Shown in pieces: positions 1-4,889 of a DNA stretch of 5,009 bases. Both the position numbers and the translations under genes were made by a program. Location of the stretch: NCBI GenBank assembly GCA_020025455.1, contig JAHHSC010000086.1, positions 1-5,009 on the forward strand. Direction: 5' to 3'. The notes under the pieces were generated by a model that saw only the letters and a program-made list of their open reading frames with translations, did not search any database and was not told where the DNA came from. Every line of letters starts with the position of its first letter. The first letter of the stretch is position 1. Source of the DNA: Lawsonibacter sp. (GTDB lineage Bacteria > Bacillota > Clostridia > Oscillospirales > Oscillospiraceae).

Positions 1-2
1 CC

Positions 3-59
3 ACCGGCCACCAGCCGGTCTATGTGGATCTGCCCGATCCAAGAACCCAACAGGCGTAA
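3..59 (+). CDS. C-terminal end of an unidentified protein (partial)
   Basis: The third frame reads 18 codons (TGHQPVYVDLPDPRTQQA) and then a TAA at 57-59; the 5' part lies outside the window. I do not recognise the family from this tail. It is taken as real because the stop sits directly against a strong hairpin with a + strand T-rich tail, as expected at the end of a transcription unit. The competing open frame from position 22 runs straight through that terminator, which argues against it. The tail is hydrophilic with no membrane segment. The gene is convergent with mtaB. Confidence is limited by the short length. Confidence 0.55.
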   Translation, partial: TGHQPVYVDLPDPRTQQA

Positions 60-94
60 AAAACGGCCCGGTGTTTCCCACACCGGGCCGTTTT
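60..94 (+). terminator. Intrinsic terminator of the left partial gene (possibly bidirectional)
   Basis: A perfect 15-bp inverted repeat (60-74 with 80-94) with a 5-nt TTCCC loop and a GC-rich core is followed on the + strand by a T-rich tail (TTTTCTTTCT, 91-100). It begins one base after the upstream TAA. On the - strand the stem is followed by a run of T (complement of 58-63), so it could also stop readthrough from mtaB. Confidence 0.9.
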
Positions 95-136
95 CTTTCT
101 ATGGTACGGCCGCGTTTTCCTGCGGTTGCAGCGCAC

Positions 137-170
137 AAAAGCGGCGGCCCCGTGAACGGGACCGCCGCTT
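137..170 (-). terminator. Intrinsic terminator of mtaB
   Basis: The inverted repeat pairs 139-152 with 157-170 around a 4-nt loop (153-156). The single imperfect pair (148/161) is C-A if transcribed from the + strand but a G-U wobble from the - strand. The - strand RNA also ends the stem in UUUU (140-137). Both points assign the hairpin to mtaB, whose stop codon is 7 nt upstream. Confidence 0.87.
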
Positions 171-176
171 GCTTTG

Positions 177-1469
177 TCAGTCGACCAGCTCTCCCCGCAG
201 GACGGAGCCGTCTGTGGAGGTGATTTTCACATTCCGGATGACATTGTGGAGGGTTTCTTCCCCCTTCACCCACACCTCGGTATAGCGGGTGGTATAGCCC
301 CGCCAGTGTCCGTCCCGCTCCTCCTCAAAGAGGACGGGGACCGTTTTCCCAACCCAGCGCTCCAAAAAGGTCCGTTCCATGGCCGCAGCCACAGCCGCGC
401 CCCGGTGGGCGCGGTCCTCCTTCACCGCGTTGAGCACCTGACCGGGCATCTTGTCGGCCGGTGTTCCCGGGCGGCGGGAGTAGGGGAAAATGTGCATGGC
501 GGAGAAGGCGCACTTCTGGATAAACGCCAGCGTAGAGGCAAACTCCTCCTCGCTCTCGCCGGGGAAGCCCACGATCATATCGGTGGTAATGCCGGGGTCC
601 TCAAAATGCTGCCGCAGCAGGGACACGCTCTCGTAGAAGCGGGCCGTGTCGTACTTCCGGTTCATCCGCTTCAGCACCGTGTCGCAGCCGGACTGCATGG
701 ACAGGTGGAAGTGGGGGCACAGGTTTGGCAGCTGGGCCGCCCGGCGGCAGAACTCCTCGGTGACGGTCCGCGGCTCCAGAGAGCCCAGACGCACCCTGCA
801 TTCCGGGGCTGCGTGACAGATGGCCTCCACCAGATCAATGAGCGAGGTGCCGTCCTTAAATTCCCGGCCCCAGGACGAAATTTCAATGCCGGTGAGCACC
901 AGCTCCCGGTAGCCCTCCTGCTGAAGCGTGCGCGCCTCACGCTCGGCCTGCTCCATGGGCAGGGAGCGGACCGGGCCGCGGGCGTAGGGAATAATGCAGT
1001 AGGTGCAGAAGTTGGCACAGCCGTCCTCCACCTTGAGCATGGCACGGGTGCGGCCCTCCAGCCCGCCTGCGGGCAGCACCTCAAAGGCCCGCCGCTTCAG
1101 GGCATCGTCCAGATGTGTGATGGGCTGACGCTCCCCGTACGTCTTTTCCAGCAGCTCGACAAAGCCGTTGCGGTCGTTGGTCCCGGCCACAAGGTCGATG
1201 GACAGCCCCTCCATGTCCTTGGGGTGGGTCTGGGGGTAACAGCCGCACACGGCGATGACCGCATCGGGGGCGTTCTTTCTGGCCCGGCGGATGACCTGCC
1301 GGGACTTTTTATCACTCACCGCTGTGACGGTGCAGGTATTGATGATATAAGCGTCTGCTTCCTCTTCAAAGGGGACCACCGTGTGGCCTCGCTGGGTCAG
1401 CAGCTGTTCCAGGGCCTGCGTCTCGTACTGGTTGACTTTGCAGCCCAGTGTATAAAATGCAACTTTCAT
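177..1469 (-). CDS. mtaB: tRNA (N6-L-threonylcarbamoyladenosine(37)-C2)-methylthiotransferase MtaB
   Basis: This radical-SAM enzyme converts t6A37 to ms2t6A37 in tRNAs reading ANN codons, using S-adenosylmethionine and two [4Fe-4S] clusters in the cytoplasm. The 430-aa product opens with MKVAFYTLGCKVNQYET, the MtaB/YqeV signature. The N-terminal methylthiotransferase domain has Cys10 (LGC), Cys46 (NTC) and Cys77 (GCYPQ), the expected ligands of the auxiliary cluster. The radical-SAM motif C-x3-C-x2-C is Cys151, Cys155, Cys158, followed by IIPYARG. Later landmarks are TGIEISSWG (193-201), HLSMQSGC (255-262) and DMIVGFPGE (297-305); the last ~60 residues fit a TRAM RNA-binding domain. Length is normal for the family. 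The frame extends to an ATG at 1502, but that start has no Shine-Dalgarno and would lie about 14 nt from the predicted transcript start. The ATG at 1469 has GGGAG 5 nt upstream and gives the family's usual N-terminus. The gene is monocistronic, with its own promoter and terminator. No cluster cysteine is missing. Confidence 0.95.
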   Translation of the reverse strand: MKVAFYTLGCKVNQYETQALEQLLTQRGHTVVPFEEEADAYIINTCTVTAVSDKKSRQVIRRARKNAPDAVIAVCGCYPQTHPKDMEGLSIDLVAGTNDRNGFVELLEKTYGERQPITHLDDALKRRAFEVLPAGGLEGRTRAMLKVEDGCANFCTYCIIPYARGPVRSLPMEQAEREARTLQQEGYRELVLTGIEISSWGREFKDGTSLIDLVEAICHAAPECRVRLGSLEPRTVTEEFCRRAAQLPNLCPHFHLSMQSGCDTVLKRMNRKYDTARFYESVSLLRQHFEDPGITTDMIVGFPGESEEEFASTLAFIQKCAFSAMHIFPYSRRPGTPADKMPGQVLNAVKEDRAHRGAAVAAAMERTFLERWVGKTVPVLFEEERDGHWRGYTTRYTEVWVKGEETLHNVIRNVKITSTDGSVLRGELVD

Positions 1470-1474
1470 GGTTT

Positions 1475-1479
1475 CTCCC
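1475..1479 (-). promoter_or_regulatory. Ribosome binding site of mtaB (decides the start)
   Basis: On the - strand GGGAG lies 5 nt before the ATG at 1469. Nothing comparable precedes the in-frame ATG at 1502, which is preceded by an A/T-rich run. This supports a start 11 codons inside the longest open frame. Confidence 0.75.
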
Positions 1480-1522
1480 GCCTTTTGGCAATTTGGCTCC
1501 ATTCTTTTTGATTTTCCACCAT

Positions 1523-1551
1523 ATTATACGGAAAAGAACCATATCGGTCAA
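1523..1551 (-). promoter_or_regulatory. Sigma-A promoter of mtaB
   Basis: Read on the - strand, TTGACC (1551-1546) and a perfect TATAAT (1528-1523) are separated by 17 bp. The transcript should start near 1516, giving a leader of about 47 nt to the ATG at 1469. It is divergent from the promoter at 1664-1692, with 112 bp between the two -35 boxes. Confidence 0.85.
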
Positions 1552-1552
1552 G

Positions 1553-1581
1553 GCGGCGGGAAGATTTTCCTTTCCTGCCGC
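1553..1581. repeat. Imperfect inverted repeat just upstream of the mtaB promoter
   Basis: Arms 1553-1562 and 1572-1581 (GCGGCGGGAA / TTCCTGCCGC) pair over 10 bp with one G-T pair around a 9-nt spacer. It abuts the mtaB -35 box on its upstream side, where a regulator could bind. There is no T-run after either arm, so it is not a convincing terminator. Function is unknown. Confidence 0.4.
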
Positions 1582-1663
1582 TGCATTTCGTCGTGTGTAT
1601 GGCAGAAGCACAAAAAACCGTTTTATCCCTAGGGGGTGCTTTTTGTAATTTCGCTGTTTTTCA

Positions 1664-1692
1664 TTGACGGAATTTGAAATTCCTTGTAGAAT
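1664..1692 (+). promoter_or_regulatory. Sigma-A promoter of the zinc-ribbon/SH3b gene, with a palindrome in its spacer
   Basis: TTGACG (1664-1669) and TAGAAT (1687-1692) are 17 bp apart, and the predicted start is near 1699. A T-rich stretch (1638-1663) directly upstream could act as an UP element. The spacer is largely occupied by the palindrome GGAATTTGAAATTCC (1669-1683), a possible operator. The leader to the ATG is about 76 nt. Confidence 0.82.
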
Positions 1693-1721
1693 GATAGCAG
1701 TATCGCAACGTCAAATTTACG

Positions 1722-1747
1722 CACCCGGATGTGGGTTTCTCCGGGTG
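1722..1747 (+). promoter_or_regulatory. Leader hairpin upstream of the zinc-ribbon/SH3b gene
   Basis: CACCCGGA (1722-1729) pairs with TCCGGGTG (1740-1747) over 8 bp around a 10-nt loop, inside the predicted 5' UTR. It ends 14 nt before the GGAGG. There is no T-run, so it is not a terminator; it may stabilise the mRNA 5' end or affect translation. It matches no riboswitch I recognise. Confidence 0.45.
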
Positions 1748-1761
1748 ACTGCTCATAAAAT

Positions 1762-1766
1762 GGAGG
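1762..1766 (+). promoter_or_regulatory. Ribosome binding site that sets the start at 1775
   Basis: A perfect GGAGG lies 8 nt before the ATG at 1775. The longer frame has ATGs at 1664, 1691 and 1760. The first overlaps the promoter's -35 box, the second overlaps its -10 region, and the third overlaps this GGAGG itself, so none is a plausible start. Confidence 0.85.
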
Positions 1767-1774
1767 TATCTACC

Positions 1775-2794
1775 ATGGCTGACAAACAACCTTCCAACCG
1801 TCGCGCTCCCAGCAGCCGCCAGGAGCCTTCCCGCCGCGGTTCCCGCGAGCGTCCGGATACCCGTGACCGCCGGACGCAGATGATTCACTGTGACCGCTGC
1901 GGTGAGGACTATTCGGCCACCTACCGCCGCTGCCCCTTCTGTGACGAGCGGCCCAACGGCGGCAAGCGGCAGACCAACCGCCGCGGCGGCGGCTACGGCG
2001 CACCGGTGAACCCGGTCCAGGTGGCCAGTGTGGTTGTGGGCCTGGTTATTATCATCGCCGCCTTCTACATCCTGTTCACCAAGGTGGTTCCCTTCTTTAG
2101 CGGCAAGGATACCCCCTCCGATCCCGTGTCCCCCGGCTCCAGCACCAGTCAGATCGATCCAGGGCCCTCCCAGCAGCCCTCCGATGTGCCCAGCGACCCT
2201 GTGCCCCCTCAGCCCCCCGCTGTGCCTGTCACCTCGCTCACGCTGGACAAGACCGACTTCACCCTGGCCCCCGACGAGCACGCTGCCCTGAAGGCCACCG
2301 TGGTTCCCCAGGATGCCGGAACGGTGGTCTGGACCTGTGACCGCCCCGAGGCGCTGTATGTGTCTGAAACCGGTACGGTCATTAACATCAACTCCGGCTC
2401 GTCCAAGGTGAAGGCCACCGTCACCGCCTCCATCGGCGGCAAGACCGCCACCTGCACCGTCTACTGCAAGCCCGGCTCTAAGAACGCGCCTCCCGCCACG
2501 CCCAATGCTCCTGCCCCCTCCACGCCCGCTACTCCTGCCCCCTCCACGCCCACGGCTCCCGAGCCTCAGCCCTCTGCTGGAACCCTGGCTCCCGGCACCG
2601 AGGCGGTCATCACCGGCGCGGGCAGCGGTCTGAACGTCCGCTCCGGCCCCAGCACAGACTCTGAGGTGGTGGCCAGCATCCAGAACGGCAACACCGTCAT
2701 TATCAAGGAAAATGCGGGCAACGGCTGGTACAAGGTGGACTATGGCAACCATAAGCTTGGTTACATCTCCAGCTCCTTTGTCAAAACCAAATAA
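1775..2794 (+). CDS. Membrane-anchored zinc-ribbon / Big2-like / SH3b domain protein
   Basis: The 339-aa product has a mosaic layout. Residues 1-35 are hydrophilic and Arg-rich (10 Arg). A zinc ribbon C-x2-C-x10-C-x2-C follows (Cys39, Cys42, Cys53, Cys56). One TM helix spans about 81-102; the basic flank predicts the N-terminus inside and the rest outside. A Pro/Ser linker (~112-151) leads to a Big2-type Ig-like domain (~152-231) with the typical opening VTSLTLDKTDFTLAP. A second Pro/Ala/Thr linker (~238-268) contains APSTP twice. A bacterial SH3 domain (~276-337) shows LNVRSGPSTDSEVV and GWYKVDYG...GYISSSFV. SH3b and Big2 modules usually bind peptidoglycan or other surface ligands, so an envelope role is likely; that is inference from domains, and no catalytic domain is present. 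There is no signal peptidase site; the internal TM acts as signal-anchor. It is monocistronic, with its own promoter and terminator. No gene symbol can be assigned. Confidence 0.9.
   Translation: MADKQPSNRRAPSSRQEPSRRGSRERPDTRDRRTQMIHCDRCGEDYSATYRRCPFCDERPNGGKRQTNRRGGGYGAPVNPVQVASVVVGLVIIIAAFYILFTKVVPFFSGKDTPSDPVSPGSSTSQIDPGPSQQPSDVPSDPVPPQPPAVPVTSLTLDKTDFTLAPDEHAALKATVVPQDAGTVVWTCDRPEALYVSETGTVININSGSSKVKATVTASIGGKTATCTVYCKPGSKNAPPATPNAPAPSTPATPAPSTPTAPEPQPSAGTLAPGTEAVITGAGSGLNVRSGPSTDSEVVASIQNGNTVIIKENAGNGWYKVDYGNHKLGYISSSFVKTK
2508..2551 (+). repeat. Short tandem repeat encoding the Pro-rich linker
   Basis: An identical 20-mer (CTCCTGCCCCCTCCACGCCC) occurs at 2508-2527 and 2532-2551, a 24-bp period that preserves the frame. 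It encodes the repeated APAPSTP unit between the Ig-like and SH3b domains. A weaker related copy lies just upstream (around 2489-2503). Linker length could vary between strains by slippage. Confidence 0.8.
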
Positions 2795-2802
2795 CGCCTT
2801 TT

Positions 2803-2837
2803 CGGGCACTGCGGTTTCCGCAGTGCCCGTTCGTTTT
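2803..2837 (+). terminator. Intrinsic terminator of the zinc-ribbon/SH3b gene
   Basis: A 12-bp perfect stem (2803-2814 with 2818-2829, core GGGCACTGCGG) is closed by a TTT loop and followed by TTCGTTTT. It starts 8 nt after the TAA at 2792-2794 and separates this gene from nadE. Confidence 0.87.
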
Positions 2838-2862
2838 CCCCTCGTCCCGGCTCCCCGTTCTA

Positions 2863-2891
2863 TTGATTTTTTGTGGGAACTACGCTATGAT
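2863..2891 (+). promoter_or_regulatory. Sigma-A promoter of nadE
   Basis: TTGATT (2863-2868) and TATGAT (2886-2891) have a 17-bp spacer that contains a T-rich start. Transcription should begin near 2898, giving a leader of about 45 nt. It lies after the preceding terminator, so nadE is transcribed independently. Confidence 0.82.
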
Positions 2892-2927
2892 AAGAGTGAA
2901 TGATATGCCCTTTTCTCAGGGCCTTAA

Positions 2928-2933
2928 AGGGGG
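2928..2933 (+). promoter_or_regulatory. Ribosome binding site of nadE
   Basis: AGGGGG lies 9 nt before the ATG at 2943. An in-frame TAA at 2925-2927 excludes any longer N-terminus, so the start is well fixed. The preceding CCCTTT (2908-2913) can pair with AAAGGG (2926-2931) and would mask this site. Confidence 0.75.
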
Positions 2934-2942
2934 AACTTTCCC

Positions 2943-4838
2943 ATGCGGGATGGATTTATCAAGGTAGCGGCCGCCACACCAGAGATTCGGGTGGCTGACT
3001 GCGCCTACAACGCAAGTGTGTGCATCGACCTGATCCACCAGGCGGCCGGTCTGGGTGTAAAGGTGCTCTGTCTGCCCAGGCTGTGCCTCACCGGCAGCAC
3101 CTGCGGCGACCTTTTCTTCCACGACGTCCTGCTCAGCGGCGCCGAGTCCGCCCTGGGCGACGTGATGGCCGCCACCGAGGGGCTGGACATGGTCATCGCC
3201 ATCGGCCTGCCCGTGCGCACCCAGCGCAGCCGCCGGCTCTACGACTGCACCGCCGTGCTCCACAAGGGCGAGCTGCTGGGCCTTATTCCCGCCCAGGCGA
3301 TCCCCCAGGACCAGCGCCGCTGGTTCTCCCCCGGCACCGAGGAGGACCGCTTTGCCGTACTGTGCGGCCAGGAAGTGCCCTGCGACGGCGAGACTCTCTT
3401 CCCCTGCGCGTCCATGCCCGAGCTGGTCCTCGGCGTGGAGACCCGGACGGGGGATGCCTCTGCCGAGCCCCCTGCGCGCAAGCTGGCCCAGGCCGGAGCC
3501 ACCCTGATCCTGTGCCCCATCGCCCAGCCCGAGCTGGTGGGTCGGGCTGCCCGCCGCCGTCAGCTTATCCTCAGCCAGTCCGCCCGCCTGGGCTGTGCCA
3601 TCCTCACGGCCAATGCCGGTGAGGGCGAGTCCACCACCGATCAGGTCTACTCCGGCCACCGGATGATCGTGGAAAACGGCTCCCTGCTGGCCGAGGACCG
3701 CTTCACCACCGGCCTCACCGTCAGCGAGGTGGACGTGCAGAAGCTGGCCTGGCAGCGCCGGGTCAGCGGCGGCCGCCCCTTCTGCGGCGATGCGATCTGC
3801 TGCTCCTTCGACCTGGAGCTCACCGACACCGTGCTCACCCGCCCCGTGGCCCCCAGCCCCTTTGTCCCCCAGGACGAGCAGGAACGGCTGGACCGCTGTG
3901 AGGAGATCTTCACGCTGGCTGCTCTGGGGCTCAAGAAGCGTCTGAGCCACACCCACGCCAAGTGCGCCGTGGTGGGGCTCAGCGGCGGGCTGGACTCCAC
4001 TCTGGCCCTGCTCATCACCGCCCGGGCCATGGCCATGCTGGACCGGCCCATGACCGACATCATCTCCCTCACCATGCCCTGCTTCGGCACCACCAGCCGC
4101 ACCAAGTCCAACGCACAGCTGCTGGCCGAGCGCATTGGCACCGCCTTCCGCACCGTGGATATCGGCGAGGCGGTAAAAGTCCACTTCCGGGACATCGGCC
4201 AGGCCATGGACGATCTGTCCGTCACCTTTGAGAACGCCCAGGCCAGAGAGCGCACCCAGGTGCTCATGGACATCGCCAACCAGCAGGGCGGCATGGTCAT
4301 CGGCACCGGCGATCTCAGCGAGCTGGCCCTGGGCTGGGCCACCTACAACGGCGACCACATGAGTATGTACGCCGTCAACGCCGACATCCCCAAGACCATG
4401 GTGCGCCATCTGGTGGCCTATGCCGCCGCCCAAGCCCAGGATAAGGCGCTCTCTGCCGTCCTGCTGGACATTCTGGATACCCCGGTCTCCCCCGAGCTTC
4501 TGCCCCCCAAGGACGGCGAGATCGCCCAGTGTACCGAGGATCTGGTGGGCCCCTACGAGCTCCACGACTTCTTCCTCTACTACATCCTCCGGTGGGGCTT
4601 CTCCCCCCGGAAGGTGCTGCGCCTGGCCCAGCGTGCCCTGGGTGACCGCTACGACCGGGACACCCTGCTCAAGTGGCTGAACAACTTCTACCGCCGCTTC
4701 TTTGCCCAGCAGTTTAAGCGCTCCTGCCTGCCCGACGGCCCCCAGGTCGGCTCCCTGTCCGTGTCGCCCAGAGGCGGGCTGGTCATGCCCTCCGACGCGC
4801 TGGCCACCCTGTGGCAGAACGAGCTTGCGTCCCTTTAA
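2943..4838 (+). CDS. nadE: NAD+ synthetase of the long glutamine-dependent type, with a degenerate glutaminase active site
   Basis: NadE makes NAD+ from deamido-NAD+, ATP and an amide nitrogen source, the last step of NAD biosynthesis. The 631-aa product has the family's usual size and two domains. Residues ~5-290 form a nitrilase-fold amidase domain (LCLTGSTCGDLFFHD, GESTTDQVYSGH, ENGSLLAE). Residues ~320-631 form the synthetase, with the pyrophosphatase loop GLSGGLDST (345-353), ENAQARERTQ (430-439), GTGDLSELALGWATYNGD (454-471), NADIPKT (479-485), TEDLVGPYELHDFF and the C-terminal KRSCLPDGPQVGS and MPSDA. The synthetase half looks fully functional. The amidase half does not: the Glu expected after LP is Arg46, the Lys expected in the P-K-x-x-L-P loop is Ala117 with the loop about four residues shorter, and the Cys expected in GVEICEDLW is Arg168 (GVETRTGDA). 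Flanks align without frame change, so a sequencing frameshift does not explain it. I infer loss of glutaminase activity and dependence on free ammonia or a partner glutaminase. The gene is monocistronic. Confidence 0.95.
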   Translation: MRDGFIKVAAATPEIRVADCAYNASVCIDLIHQAAGLGVKVLCLPRLCLTGSTCGDLFFHDVLLSGAESALGDVMAATEGLDMVIAIGLPVRTQRSRRLYDCTAVLHKGELLGLIPAQAIPQDQRRWFSPGTEEDRFAVLCGQEVPCDGETLFPCASMPELVLGVETRTGDASAEPPARKLAQAGATLILCPIAQPELVGRAARRRQLILSQSARLGCAILTANAGEGESTTDQVYSGHRMIVENGSLLAEDRFTTGLTVSEVDVQKLAWQRRVSGGRPFCGDAICCSFDLELTDTVLTRPVAPSPFVPQDEQERLDRCEEIFTLAALGLKKRLSHTHAKCAVVGLSGGLDSTLALLITARAMAMLDRPMTDIISLTMPCFGTTSRTKSNAQLLAERIGTAFRTVDIGEAVKVHFRDIGQAMDDLSVTFENAQARERTQVLMDIANQQGGMVIGTGDLSELALGWATYNGDHMSMYAVNADIPKTMVRHLVAYAAAQAQDKALSAVLLDILDTPVSPELLPPKDGEIAQCTEDLVGPYELHDFFLYYILRWGFSPRKVLRLAQRALGDRYDRDTLLKWLNNFYRRFFAQQFKRSCLPDGPQVGSLSVSPRGGLVMPSDALATLWQNELASL

Positions 4839-4845
4839 GCCCATA

Positions 4846-4889
4846 ACAGCACAAAAGACCCCGGTCAACTGACCGGGGTCTTTTGCTGT
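4846..4889 (+). terminator. Intrinsic terminator of nadE
   Basis: A 14-bp perfect stem (4853-4866 with 4871-4884; AAAAGACCCCGGTC) has a 4-nt AACT loop and ends in TTTT. Below it, ACAGC (4846-4850) and GCTGT (4885-4889) extend the stem by 5 bp past a 2-nt bulge. It begins 7 nt after the stop codon. The A-run on the 5' side means it could also stop transcripts from the right. Confidence 0.9.

Noticed and set aside
22..285. An 87-codon + strand frame running from the left edge
   Set aside because: It crosses two terminator hairpins and the mtaB 3' end; the frame ending at 59 directly before the first terminator is the better reading.
174..1511. A 445-codon + strand open frame opposite mtaB
   Set aside because: It is antisense to a clear radical-SAM gene, lacks recognisable motifs and spans the whole of mtaB plus its start region; explained by codon bias.
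1606..1645. AAGCAC / GTGCTT followed by TTTG, resembling a small terminator
   Set aside because: The stem is only 6 bp with a loop of about 24 nt, and no + strand gene ends nearby; better seen as T-rich sequence upstream of the next promoter.
1661..2809. A 382-codon - strand open frame opposite the zinc-ribbon/SH3b gene
   Set aside because: The Gly/Arg-rich repetitive product mirrors the Pro/Ala linkers of the real gene, and the frame includes the terminator and promoter of that gene.
2943..4838. nadE as a decaying pseudogene
   Set aside because: There is no stop or frameshift over 631 codons, the promoter, RBS and terminator are good, and the synthetase motifs are intact; loss is confined to the glutaminase active site.
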